Virus record (IMG/VR): IMGVR_UViG_3300009082_000066 | Coordinates: 1 to 22,291 of that record | DNA: 22,291 nucleotides | Source of the DNA: a virus | Direction: 5' to 3' (one strand) | Shown here: in pieces, positions 1 to 7,608 of the stretch | Position numbering within the stretch: the first letter of the stretch is position 1 | Layout of the letters: each line of letters starts with the position of its first letter | The notes under the pieces: generated by a model | The model's input: the letters and a program-made list of their open reading frames with translations, nothing else | What the model was told of the DNA's origin: nothing | The model's database searches: none | Program-made: the position numbers and the translations under genes

Positions 1-123
1 TGGTTATCAGCTAAAGTTGGTAAATTTATAACAACATTTGCACTTGAACCCGTAGTTATCAATAATACACCCATCTCATCATTATCTAATACTGTATAAT
101 CTGCACTTTTACTACTTACTTTT
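1..123. repeat. Left arm of a 123-bp exact inverted repeat
   Basis: The reverse complement of bases 1-123 equals bases 22169-22291 with no mismatch that I can find. The match starts at an AAAAGTAAGTAG string inside both fibre-type genes and runs to the window edge, so the true repeat may be longer. The flanking bases (124 onward here, 22168 and before there) are unrelated. Confidence 0.95.
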
Positions 124-152
124 ACTCTTTTCTTACCATTAAAATTATTCAT
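1..152 (-). CDS. Tail fibre-like protein, N-terminal part (cut by left edge)
   Basis: Read on the minus strand, an ATG at 152-150 follows a strong AGGAGG (162-157) at 4-base spacing and opens a frame that runs off the window. The visible 50 residues start MNNFNGKKRVKVSS and continue into a KSADYTVLDND...LLITTGSSANVVINLP pattern. That pattern is typical of short beta-rich modules in phage tail fibres and appendages. From residue 10 onward the DNA is identical to the gene at the right edge (22131-22291), while the first nine codons differ completely. It is the only leftward gene here and is transcribed away from the late operon. Function as a fibre is inferred from the module. The missing C-terminal part would decide whether it is a receptor binder or only a shared adapter segment. 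Confidence 0.7.
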   Translation of the reverse strand, partial: MNNFNGKKRVKVSSKSADYTVLDNDEMGVLLITTGSSANVVINLPTLADN

Positions 153-274
153 AATACCTCCTATTTAATTTAAACTAACATATTTGAATTTAAAAGTCAA
201 GTAAAAAAGTAAATATTATATCTTGTTGTATTTACTTATTTATTAAATTATTAATAAAAACATTAAAATAATAC

Positions 275-304
275 TTGACATACTATGTATAAATAGTGTA
301 TAAT
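275..304 (+). promoter_or_regulatory. Consensus sigma-70 promoter for the late operon
   Basis: TTGACA (275-280) and TATAAT (299-304) both match the consensus in all six bases, with an 18-base spacer and TG directly before the -10. Transcription should begin near 311-312, about 125 bases before the first ORF, leaving a structured leader. It is the only strong promoter before the packaging genes. Confidence 0.85.
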
Positions 305-323
305 AGTATTGAGAAGACCCCCC

Positions 324-353
324 CTGTTAATTAATTATTAATTAATTAAACAG
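324..353 (+). promoter_or_regulatory. Leader hairpin or operator-like palindrome
   Basis: CTGTTAATTAATTA is followed by its near-exact reverse complement TAATTAATTAAACAG, with one extra A. It lies about 13 bases after the predicted transcription start and directly after a seven-C run. It could be a repressor operator, a transcript-stabilising 5' hairpin, or both. No U-run follows, so a terminator is unlikely. Confidence 0.55.
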
Positions 354-371
354 TAATTAAGTTATTTAGAT

Positions 372-394
372 ACTTTAGTATTTATATACTAAGT
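372..394 (+). promoter_or_regulatory. Second leader hairpin
   Basis: ACTTTAGTAT (372-381), a 4-base loop, then ATACTAAGT (386-394) form a 9-bp stem with one bulged T. With the hairpin at 324-353 it makes the leader of the first rightward gene doubly structured. No U-tract follows. Confidence 0.45.
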
Positions 395-395
395 G

Positions 396-418
396 AATAT
401 ATAAGATAATATATAAGA
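396..418 (+). repeat. Tandem 12-bp direct repeat before the first gene
   Basis: AATATATAAGA occurs at 396-406 and again at 408-418, one base apart, just before the SD at 426-431. It may be a protein-binding site or simple AT-rich repetition; function unknown. Confidence 0.45.
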
Positions 419-436
419 CAAATAAAGGAGGAGTTA

Positions 437-829
437 ATGAAGATACTAATTAGTAAATCTACACAGTTTCCTGTAAATCAAGAAGAGTCTATTAAATATC
501 AAAATAAATGGAAAGAAGAGTTTGATAAACAGTTTAAAGTAATTACTGATAAGATTAATGAAGATAATACTGTTAAATTATCGAAAGCTTCTAAAGATAA
601 AAGATTAAAAAATAAAGCTAAAAAAGTAGTTAATAAACTATATTTAGAATTTAATAAAATAATGGAAGATTATAAAGTATCCCTAGACAAAGAATTTAAT
701 GAAACCTTTGAGCTATCTATAGATTCTAAAGATTTTAATATAGAGGAGTTCTTTAAAGAACACAGGGGTATACATAGGATTGGATTAGAAAAAAATTCAG
801 AGAACCTTTTATTGGTGTTAGATGAATAG
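437..829 (+). CDS. Hypothetical protein, first gene of late operon
   Basis: A 130-residue, strongly charged protein, rich in Lys and Glu, with no membrane segment and no motif I recognise. Residues about 20-90 look helical; the last 25 include HRGIHRIGLEKNSENLLLVLDE-like sequence of mixed hydrophobicity. AGGAGG at 426-431, five bases before the ATG, supports the start. Its end overlaps the next gene by 8 bases, so the two are probably translationally coupled. As the first gene after the strong promoter and just before the packaging genes, it could be a packaging accessory or a DNA-binding protein, but nothing in the sequence proves this. Confidence 0.8.
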   Translation: MKILISKSTQFPVNQEESIKYQNKWKEEFDKQFKVITDKINEDNTVKLSKASKDKRLKNKAKKVVNKLYLEFNKIMEDYKVSLDKEFNETFELSIDSKDFNIEEFFKEHRGIHRIGLEKNSENLLLVLDE

Positions 830-1151
830 AGATATTAAACTTATTAGACCTAAAAGTAAGGTAGATGTTAACGAGTTACTTGAGGAGGCCCTAGAGATAC
901 TTAGTTTAAATCAAAAAAACTTACTTGTAAGAGTACAAAATGGTATGCCTCTTGATGGATTTCAAGTTAGGGCAGTCCAGGATACTATAAGAAGCATTGC
1001 ACTGTTAAGGGACGTTAAACTTAAAGAAATTGAATTAGATAAAAAATTAGAGGAATTGGAGAATGAAAAAACAAAACAATTATCTGACGATGAATTAATA
1101 GAAAAAATCAAAAAGTTAGCTGATAGTGTGGAGGGAAAAAATGCTAAATAA
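822..1151 (+). CDS. Putative terminase small subunit
   Basis: A 109-residue helical protein. The middle (residues about 45-75) has helix-forming sequence such as GFQVRAVQDTIRSIALLRDV, followed by a Glu/Lys-rich coiled coil. The C-terminal LSDDELIEKIKKLAD resembles the short LSDEEL-type tails often seen in small phage packaging proteins. TerS proteins recognise phage DNA and regulate the large subunit. The call rests mainly on size, helical character and position upstream of TerL, not on a diagnostic motif. The ATG lies inside the end of the previous gene without a strong SD, so coupling from that gene is likely. It overlaps the next gene by 11 bases. Confidence 0.5.
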   Translation: MNRDIKLIRPKSKVDVNELLEEALEILSLNQKNLLVRVQNGMPLDGFQVRAVQDTIRSIALLRDVKLKEIELDKKLEELENEKTKQLSDDELIEKIKKLADSVEGKNAK

Positions 1152-1617
1152 GCAGCAAATTGAAAATTTACAGGTTAGATATTTAAAAGACGAAGATATA
1201 AATTTTATTTATAATTCTTTTTTAAAATCTCTTAAACATGCTTTTTCTAGTGTTCCTTCAGAAATATATTTTAATCACTTAAAGTTAGTTTTATTAAAAA
1301 TACTAGAAAGAGCCACTGTCCTAGTCGTTCATCTAAAAGAAGATCCCAATAAAATACTTGGCTATTTAATTTATGAGCGTATAAAGGGAATATATGTGTT
1401 ACACTATGTCTATGTAAAACATGTTTATAGAAATTTAAAAATAGCTTCTGGCTTAATTAAATCTAGTGGATATAGAAAAGATGAGGAGTCTGGCATAGCA
1501 AGTTTCCCAATTAAAAAAGGTGAGTTTAGTTTTTTTGAGAAATTTAATATAAATTATGACCCTTTTATTTTGTATGAAGGTGTTAAATTAGGAGGAGAAA
1601 AAGATGATAAAAATTAA
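1141..1617 (+). CDS. GNAT-like acetyltransferase-fold protein
   Basis: A 158-residue protein whose order matches phage GNAT proteins: VRYLKDEDINFIYNSFLKSL at the start (residues 12-31), ATVLVVH (58-64), ILGYLIYE (72-79), LHYVYVKHVYRNLKIASGLI (87-106). GNAT enzymes move an acetyl group from acetyl-CoA to an amine, and such genes are common beside phage terminases; the target here is unknown. The acetyl-CoA loop, normally R/Q-x-x-G-x-G/A, reads R97-N-L-K100-I-A102, so the first glycine is replaced by Lys and catalysis is doubtful. A GTG at 1126 is in frame, but the ATG at 1141 has GGAGGG (1130-1135) five bases upstream and is preferred. It overlaps both neighbours (11 and 14 bases). Confidence 0.7.
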   Translation: MLNKQQIENLQVRYLKDEDINFIYNSFLKSLKHAFSSVPSEIYFNHLKLVLLKILERATVLVVHLKEDPNKILGYLIYERIKGIYVLHYVYVKHVYRNLKIASGLIKSSGYRKDEESGIASFPIKKGEFSFFEKFNINYDPFILYEGVKLGGEKDDKN

Positions 1618-1963
1618 GAGTGCTAAGTTTTTTAAGAATGTAAAGGTGAATAAAGATCCCTCTATACTTTTGATAGACTGTGAAAATAATAAGAATGACA
1701 AAGAGGCTTACTTTATTCCAGAAATAGGATTAGTGTGTAATCGTTGGTGTGAGCGGGATAAAGAGATTACCCAATTTATAGTTCCAGTTAATAATATTGA
1801 ATCCCTTACACCCTATGAAAAAATAAATTTCCCTGTTTTAATTGGATTGGGACAAAAAGAACTTATAACTAAAGGATCATTTTCAAAATATGCTAAAGAA
1901 GAGATAAAAGAAGAACCGAAGCAAGATGAGGTAGAAAAGTCTAAGTTTTGCAAGAAAAAATAA
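1604..1963 (+). CDS. Hypothetical protein upstream of terminase
   Basis: A 119-residue protein of unknown function. The first 80 residues contain beta-like stretches (ILLIDCENN, EAYFIPEIGLVCNRW, ITQFIVPVNNIESLTP); the last 30 are a highly charged tail ending in KSKFCKKK. AGGAGG at 1590-1595 gives a clear start at 1604. The gene ends AAG AAA AAA TAA, and the terminase frame begins inside that end (1948), so the two overlap by 16 bases. A packaging or head role is suggested by place only. Confidence 0.75.
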   Translation: MIKIKSAKFFKNVKVNKDPSILLIDCENNKNDKEAYFIPEIGLVCNRWCERDKEITQFIVPVNNIESLTPYEKINFPVLIGLGQKELITKGSFSKYAKEEIKEEPKQDEVEKSKFCKKK

Positions 1964-3363
1964 ATATACTTTTAGAAGAGTATAAGCGTAGGAATAACAT
2001 AATTGATTTTAGTGAGAGTCGATTACCTTATCAAAAAAGGTATAATGATAATCCTAGTAAAAAGAAAGCTGTTGTTGCAACAAGACGTTCTGGCAAATCC
2101 TTTGAGGCTGGACTTAAGGCTATTGAAACAGCTTTACAATTTGAGAATTGCAAAGTTTTAATAATAGGACTAACAAGAGCATCAATTAAAGGCATTTATT
2201 GGAATGATATACTTAAAAAAATAGTCAGGGATAAAAAACTTAAAGTAAGGCCTCTTGAAACTACCTTAGAAATAATATTTGAAAATGAGTCAACCGTGCA
2301 GTTACTAGGTATGGACAATAAGGAAGATGAGGCAGCAAAGGTTTTAGGACAGAAATTCAAATTAGTTATTGTTGATGAGGCAGCAAGTTTTACTAGAGAT
2401 TTAAAAAGAATTATCGAGGAGTTTATAGAACCTGGGCTAATTGATTCTGACGGGGAACTAAGGCTTTTATCCACCCCTACTCCTTTTTGTGGGGGTTACT
2501 TCTATGATGTTATTCATAACACAGATGGATTACATAATAATTGGTACACTGAAAAATGGAGTGCTTTAGACAATCCTTTTGTAGCAAAAAATTTTCAGAA
2601 AAAAATTGATGAGATATTAAAAGCCAATCCTAATGCTATAAATGAGCCTTTTTTTAAGATAATGTATCAAGGAGAATATGTTCACGACATAAGCGCTCAA
2701 ATTTATAGGGTTAGTGATATTAATTATTATAAAGACTTACCGCAAATAGATTTTGTAATTGTGGGGGTAGACATTGGGTATAATGACAGTGATGCTATTG
2801 TTGCCGTAGGTTGGCAAAAACACGACCCCACACTATACTTATTAGAGGAAAGGCAGTATCCAAAACAAGACATTACTGATTTAGCAGAAAAATTGAAAGA
2901 AGTTGAGGCTATTTATCAACCTAAAATAATAAGACGTGTAATGGATGCAGGTGCTTTAGGTAAAAAAATTCAAGAAGAGCTAGCAAAAAGACATTATTTA
3001 TATTATGAAGCTGCGGAGAAACAAAGAAAGTTTGAGTATATTCAATTACTTAATGGGGATTTAGCTACAGGAAAAGTCAAATTAAAGAGAGATTCTATTT
3101 TTGATAAGGATTCTAAACTTTTACTTTGGGACAAATCAGACCCAGTTAAATGGAAAGAGGCAGGTAATTATCATAGTGATGTTACAGATGCTTTTTTATA
3201 CGCTTGGAGGGAAAGTACACATTACACTGAAAGAATTAAAAAGATAATTAGGCAGAATGATGCTGATTGGGGGGATAAGTTAGAAGAAAAAATGATTGAG
3301 GATTATGAGATGGAAAAAGCTGGTTATAAAGATTTTGATAAAGACGATGACTTTTTATATTAG
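1948..3363 (+). CDS. terL: Terminase large subunit (TerL)
   Basis: The DNA-packaging motor and nuclease, 471 residues. An N-terminal ATPase shows a terminase-style Walker A, ATRRSGKS (44-51), Walker B LVIVDE (139-144) and the STP coupling motif (175-177). WSALDNPF (204-211) and MYQGEYV (239-245) are typical linker sequences. The C-terminal RNase H-like nuclease has VDIGYNDSD (Asp 275), VMDAG (near 333) and HSDVTDAF (Asp 411/414). It cuts concatemers and drives DNA through the portal. The start is unusual: after an in-frame TAA at 1942-1944 the only usable codon before the ATPase domain is TTG at 1948, without a well-placed SD. Coupled initiation or a -1 slip at the six-A run (1955-1960) are both possible. 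It is followed by a small gene and the portal, the usual order. Confidence 0.95.
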   Translation: MQEKINILLEEYKRRNNIIDFSESRLPYQKRYNDNPSKKKAVVATRRSGKSFEAGLKAIETALQFENCKVLIIGLTRASIKGIYWNDILKKIVRDKKLKVRPLETTLEIIFENESTVQLLGMDNKEDEAAKVLGQKFKLVIVDEAASFTRDLKRIIEEFIEPGLIDSDGELRLLSTPTPFCGGYFYDVIHNTDGLHNNWYTEKWSALDNPFVAKNFQKKIDEILKANPNAINEPFFKIMYQGEYVHDISAQIYRVSDINYYKDLPQIDFVIVGVDIGYNDSDAIVAVGWQKHDPTLYLLEERQYPKQDITDLAEKLKEVEAIYQPKIIRRVMDAGALGKKIQEELAKRHYLYYEAAEKQRKFEYIQLLNGDLATGKVKLKRDSIFDKDSKLLLWDKSDPVKWKEAGNYHSDVTDAFLYAWRESTHYTERIKKIIRQNDADWGDKLEEKMIEDYEMEKAGYKDFDKDDDFLY

Positions 3364-3371
3364 GAGGATTT

Positions 3372-3578
3372 ATGAGGATAGAAGAACTTTATGATTTTAT
3401 GGTAAAATATAAAGTATTAAAAGCTAAATGTGGGGATATAGAACTTGAATTATCCCCAGATGCTTTAATACCTAAAATGACTAAAGAAGAACAAGAACAA
3501 TGGGAAAAGGCAGCGAAAGAGCTAAATAAAGAGGCTGAGAAATATAATAAAATTGACCCTAGATTTTGGAGTGTATAA
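3372..3578 (+). CDS. Small hypothetical protein between TerL and portal
   Basis: A 68-residue protein with a mixed N-terminal half containing GDIELELSPDAL (residues 21-32) and an acidic, helical C-terminal half. Small genes with a similar GDIE-x-L-SP-like segment are common next to phage portal genes, but I know no proven role. Strong SD TAGGAGGA lies just before the ATG, made from the end of terL. The TAA stop shares its last base with the portal ATG. Confidence 0.8.
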   Translation: MRIEELYDFMVKYKVLKAKCGDIELELSPDALIPKMTKEEQEQWEKAAKELNKEAEKYNKIDPRFWSV

Positions 3579-5464
3579 TGCCTAATTACTTTAATTCAGA
3601 TAGTCCTAAAATGTGGTATTTGGAGAAAGATGAAACCCAAATGCTAACTAAATTAAATAGTTATATTAAACAGTTACAAAGTAATCCTAGACAAAAAGAC
3701 TTAACGGAGGATTGGAAAATATTAGAGAGACAATATGGTGTAAAATATAATGTTTCTCAAACTCAAGATCTATTTTCTGATAAGTCAACAGTACAAAGAG
3801 TAAAACTTAATGTTATTAAATCGGTAATTGATACTACCTATAATAAAGTAGGTAAAAATAAACCATTACCTTATTTTTTAACAAATGGTGGTAATTTTGA
3901 TCAACAAGAAAAATCTAAAAATTTAAGTAAGTTTATAGAGGGTTGTTTTTATGAAAATAATGTGTATGATATTGGCAGAGACTTACTTAGGGATGCCCTG
4001 TTGTATGGAACAGCGGTTGTTAAAAATTTTGTAGACAATAATAAGTTTAAATTTGAGAGAAGAAAACCCTCAAATATTTTAATTGATATGGAGGAGGCTG
4101 TTTTTATTAATCCTTCTCAATACCATGAGATTGACAGGCTTTCAAGACAAACACTTGTTGAGATGTACCCAAAATTTAAAGAAGAAATTATGTTGGCTGA
4201 TACCGCTAAACTAGAAGAGACAGACCCCTTTGAAAATGACCAGCAAAAAGATAATAGTATTGTAGAAGTATGTGAATCTTGGGTTTTGGCTGAAAAATTT
4301 AGTGAAGATAATATCCAAAAAGGTATCCATACCATATCCATAAACTCAGCTATTTTATTAAAAGAAGAGTATGGAAAATGCGAACCTCCTTTTACCTTTT
4401 TTAAATGGGATAAGCCCTTATTAGGTTTTTGGGGTACTGGAATGGCTGAAGCTATTCAATCAATACAGATTGAGATAAATAAAGTGCTTAGAACCCTACA
4501 GCTATCTATTCACTTAACTGCCATACCAAAAGTATTTCTACAGAGAGGCACTACTGTGCCTAGATCACATTTTAACAATGAAATAGGGGGCCTAATAATT
4601 TATGATGGGGTAGAACCAAAATATGCAAGTGTGGGAAGTGTGCCACCTGAACTAATGCAATATTTGCAATGGTTGATTGATCAATTATATCAAATGACTG
4701 GGGTATCAGTATTATCAGCACAATCTTTAAAGCCTTCTGGGTTGAATAGTGGTAAGGCATTAAATACCTTTAATGATATAGAGTCTGAAAGATTTATTAC
4801 CTATGGCCAAAAGTATGAAGAACTATTCTTAGATTTGGCTAAAAAATGTATAGAAATGGCCAGTGACTTAGAGGAGGAAGGTATTGATGTTATTACAAAA
4901 GCTCATGGAGATGTAAGCTTTGAGAAAATGAAATGGTCGGATGTAAAACTTTCTGAAGATTCCTATGTAATGAAGGCCTATCCAATATCATTCTTTTCTA
5001 CTACCCCCAGCGCTAAGTGGCAAGAAGTACAAGAACTTATAAATGCGGGCATGCTAGATCCGAAAACTGGAATGAAATTATTAGATTTTCCTGATTTAAA
5101 AGCAGTTTCAAAATCTGTTACTGGCCAAGAGTATGCAATTGACCAAATCATCTCTGGTTTTGTTAGGGGTGAATATGAGTCTCCAGATGCCTATATTAAT
5201 TTAGAGTTAGCCCAACAAAAAATTCAAGATGCTTATGCAGATTATAAGACACAGAAATTAAATGAATCAAAATTACAATTATTCAGAGATTTTTTAGATG
5301 AGATAGCCATTATTAAAAATATGCAAGCACAGCAAATGGAAGCTCAAGCTGATCTAATGGCAGTTGAACAGGCTACACCAGTAGACCCATTAGAAGGGGC
5401 TGGGGAAGTCACACAAGAAGAGTTAACAAGTGATATGTTAGATCCAAACTATATGGGGGAATAA
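3578..5464 (+). CDS. Portal protein (head-tail connector)
   Basis: A 628-residue podovirus-type portal that forms the dodecameric ring at one capsid vertex and docks TerL and the tail. Recognisable stretches include LLRDALLYGTAVVKNF (near 140), RRKPSNILID, GFWGTGMAEAIQSIQIEINK (near 290), the crown-side LKPSGLNSGKALNTFNDIES region (near 390), and a Gln/Glu-rich helical C-terminus. The ATG at 3578 overlaps the previous stop as TAATG with GGAG at 3568-3571; an in-frame TTG at 3566 is less likely. The stop is directly followed by the scaffold gene. Family assignment is by overall pattern and position; exact subfamily is not claimed. Confidence 0.92.
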   Translation: MPNYFNSDSPKMWYLEKDETQMLTKLNSYIKQLQSNPRQKDLTEDWKILERQYGVKYNVSQTQDLFSDKSTVQRVKLNVIKSVIDTTYNKVGKNKPLPYFLTNGGNFDQQEKSKNLSKFIEGCFYENNVYDIGRDLLRDALLYGTAVVKNFVDNNKFKFERRKPSNILIDMEEAVFINPSQYHEIDRLSRQTLVEMYPKFKEEIMLADTAKLEETDPFENDQQKDNSIVEVCESWVLAEKFSEDNIQKGIHTISINSAILLKEEYGKCEPPFTFFKWDKPLLGFWGTGMAEAIQSIQIEINKVLRTLQLSIHLTAIPKVFLQRGTTVPRSHFNNEIGGLIIYDGVEPKYASVGSVPPELMQYLQWLIDQLYQMTGVSVLSAQSLKPSGLNSGKALNTFNDIESERFITYGQKYEELFLDLAKKCIEMASDLEEEGIDVITKAHGDVSFEKMKWSDVKLSEDSYVMKAYPISFFSTTPSAKWQEVQELINAGMLDPKTGMKLLDFPDLKAVSKSVTGQEYAIDQIISGFVRGEYESPDAYINLELAQQKIQDAYADYKTQKLNESKLQLFRDFLDEIAIIKNMQAQQMEAQADLMAVEQATPVDPLEGAGEVTQEELTSDMLDPNYMGE

Positions 5465-6334
5465 ATGGATAATAAAATTTTACAAGAAATGAAAAATATA
5501 AGTTTAGAAAATAAGGAAAATAACAAGTCAGACTCGTTAAATAAGGAAAATAATACACCAGAATCTTTTAGTTTTAATCTTTTTGATGAGGAAGATAAGC
5601 CAAAAATAGATGAAAAGAATAATGATATTATACAGAAAAGACTAGATTCTAAGTTTGCTGCATTAGCAGAAAAAGAAAAATTATTAGATCAAAAATTAGC
5701 AGAACTAGAAAAAAAATCAGGAACAAATGAGGTAAAAAGTGATCCAATTAATCTTAAAGAATTAGCAAAAAATGATCCAATAAAAGTTTTAGAAGAACTA
5801 GGTATAAGTTACGAGGGGTTGACTGAACATATAATTAAAACAAATGACCCTGAAGCAAAAATGAACGAAAGTGTTAAAAACTTACATGAAGAAATAAAGC
5901 AATTAAAACAACAACTTGAAGAAAAAGATAAAAAAAGTGTTGACACAGAGCAAGAAAAGATGTATAATGAGTATGCAGAGAAGCTTAATGAAAAATTAAA
6001 AAGCAATGAAGAGCTAAAATTTATTAATGCGACAGGTAAGTATGAAGATGTCCTTAATGCAGTGATAGAGTACATCAATGAAAATGGATCAGAAGAGGGC
6101 ATCGAGGTAATAGAGCAAAAAGCTGCTAAGGCAGTTGAAAAAATAATAAGACAAGAAATTGAAGAAATAAATAGTAAGCTAGGTCATACAAGCCATAAAG
6201 TAATATCCGACACAACATTGACAAACAAACATAAGGCAAATGCGTTTACAAGCCATAAAGATCCAAAAGACATGACAGAAAATGAAAGGGTTAAGTTCGT
6301 AGTAAACAATATTTTAGAGTGGGAAGATGAATAA
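5465..6334 (+). CDS. Capsid scaffolding protein
   Basis: A 289-residue, highly charged, mostly helical protein with coiled-coil stretches (residues about 55-85 and 130-190) and very few aromatic or Cys residues. This composition and the position between portal and major capsid protein are the usual marks of a scaffold, which directs head assembly and leaves or is destroyed before packaging. No protease motif is seen. SD GGGGG (5455-5459) lies inside the last codons of the portal gene. Near the C-terminus TSHK appears twice in similar contexts (GHTSHKVIS, AFTSHKDPKD). A perfect sigma-70 promoter (5940-5968) is embedded in this gene. Confidence 0.85.
   Translation: MDNKILQEMKNISLENKENNKSDSLNKENNTPESFSFNLFDEEDKPKIDEKNNDIIQKRLDSKFAALAEKEKLLDQKLAELEKKSGTNEVKSDPINLKELAKNDPIKVLEELGISYEGLTEHIIKTNDPEAKMNESVKNLHEEIKQLKQQLEEKDKKSVDTEQEKMYNEYAEKLNEKLKSNEELKFINATGKYEDVLNAVIEYINENGSEEGIEVIEQKAAKAVEKIIRQEIEEINSKLGHTSHKVISDTTLTNKHKANAFTSHKDPKDMTENERVKFVVNNILEWEDE
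5940..5968 (+). promoter_or_regulatory. Consensus sigma-70 promoter inside scaffold gene
   Basis: TTGACA (5940-5945), a 17-base spacer and TATAAT (5963-5968) match the consensus completely, with TG just before the -10. It lies about 390 bases upstream of the capsid ATG and could add transcript for the most abundant virion protein. The bases also encode VDTEQEKMYN in the scaffold. Confidence 0.7.
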
Positions 6335-6360
6335 TCCCACAATGTCCTTAGGGGGATAAA

Positions 6361-7593
6361 ATGGCAAATTTAAATATGGCTAGTTTCGAAAAAGGCTTAA
6401 AAGTCCTTTATGGTCCAGATCCATTAAGAGATTTGGCTTATCAAAATCATCCATTCTTAGCAATGGTAAACAAAAGTGAAGAGCTTCGTGGAAGACATAA
6501 AGAAGTAACAGTAAAACAGGCTCGTAATGGTGGCGCTTCTCGTACTTTCTCTAATGCACAAGCAAATGCAAGTGCTCCTGTTTTAGCTTCTTTCATTATT
6601 ACTAGAGTAAAAGACTACATAGTAGCAGGAATTGATGGGGAAACAATTGAAGCTTCTAAAGGTGACTCTAATGCTTTCATGGAAGCTGTAAAGTTTATTA
6701 TAGACGATGCTATAAAAGCAGCTTCTCATAGATTATCTATTTCTTTATTTAGAGATTCTTCTGGTGCTATTGGGCAAGTTAATGCAGAACCAAGCACACA
6801 TGCTTCTCTTTTTGTTATTACTCTAAAACAGATCCAAGATATAGTTAATTTTGACAAAAATATGACAGTAAAAATTTATTCAGCTAAGTCAGGTGGATCA
6901 GTTAGAACATCCGATGGAAGCGACGATGAATGGGTTATTTCTGCTGTTGATAGAGATGCTGGCACTATTTCTTTGGTTGGTGCTTATGATGCTTCTGGCA
7001 CAATCGCTGCTGATGACTATCTTTTTATAGAAGGTGACAGAGGTCTTGCTCTTTCTGGTTTAGAATCTTGGATACCTGCTGTAGCTCCTACTTCAGGCGA
7101 TAGTTTTTTTACTGTTGATAGATCAAGTGATGCAGTTAGACTTGCTGGAGTAAGATTAGACATTTCTTCTTATTCAATTGAAGAGGGTTTACAGAATCTT
7201 GCAGCTAGAATTTATAGAGAATCTATTGGTAAAGCTAGCAAATGTTTCATGAATCCAGAAAAATATAATGAACTTGTAAAAGAATTAGGCTCAAAAGTTG
7301 TTTATAAGAACCAAGACGTTACAGCTAAGATTTCTTTTAAAGGCGTTATGATTGACACACCTGCTGGTGAAATCATGGTAGTTTCTGATCCTTCATGCCC
7401 TTACAATAGAGCTTACATGCTTGATATGTCAACCTGGACTCTTGGAAGTGCCGGAGCAGCAATCAAAATTTTAGATTTTGATAACAACAAAATTTTACGT
7501 CAATCAGATGACGATGGTTATGAAGTAAGAATCGGTGGATATTGTCAGCTATATTGTATTGCACCAGGTGCAAACGGTGTAGGTTTACTTTAA
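6361..7593 (+). CDS. Major capsid protein
   Basis: A 410-residue shell protein of the HK97-fold type used by many podoviruses. Recognisable parts are the N-terminal GLKVLYGPDPLRDLAYQNHP region, GRHKEVTVKQARNGGASRTF (near 50), the long helix segment SHRLSISLFRDSSGAIG, a beta-rich insertion at about 150-225 (KIYSAKSGGSV...LFIEGDRG) and the C-terminal YNRAYMLDMSTWTLGSAG...GYEVRIGGYCQLY. SD GGGGG (6351-6355) sits five bases before the ATG. Codon choice differs from the neighbours: GCT, TCT, CTT and some CGT are frequent, as expected for a very highly expressed gene. A promoter within the scaffold gene and hairpins after the stop may raise its transcript level and stability. Confidence 0.95.
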   Translation: MANLNMASFEKGLKVLYGPDPLRDLAYQNHPFLAMVNKSEELRGRHKEVTVKQARNGGASRTFSNAQANASAPVLASFIITRVKDYIVAGIDGETIEASKGDSNAFMEAVKFIIDDAIKAASHRLSISLFRDSSGAIGQVNAEPSTHASLFVITLKQIQDIVNFDKNMTVKIYSAKSGGSVRTSDGSDDEWVISAVDRDAGTISLVGAYDASGTIAADDYLFIEGDRGLALSGLESWIPAVAPTSGDSFFTVDRSSDAVRLAGVRLDISSYSIEEGLQNLAARIYRESIGKASKCFMNPEKYNELVKELGSKVVYKNQDVTAKISFKGVMIDTPAGEIMVVSDPSCPYNRAYMLDMSTWTLGSAGAAIKILDFDNNKILRQSDDDGYEVRIGGYCQLYCIAPGANGVGLL

Positions 7594-7608
7594 TATCTAA
7601 TTGTACTT

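Larger units (their letters stand above)
153..436. promoter_or_regulatory. Divergent intergenic control region
   Basis: This 284-base stretch has no gene. It separates the leftward fibre-like gene from the rightward late operon. It holds a perfect rightward sigma-70 promoter (275-304), a seven-C run (318-324), two imperfect hairpins (324-353, 372-394), a tandem 12-bp direct repeat (396-418), and the SD of the first rightward gene (426-431). For the leftward gene only a TATAAT-like -10 is seen on the minus strand (220-215) without a good -35, so that promoter is uncertain. Confidence 0.75.

Noticed and set aside
3553-3579. TTGACC and TATAAT just before the portal gene
   Set aside because: The spacer is 15 bases and the -35 is imperfect; the TATAAT overlaps the stop and start codons. 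A weak promoter cannot be excluded but is not supported.
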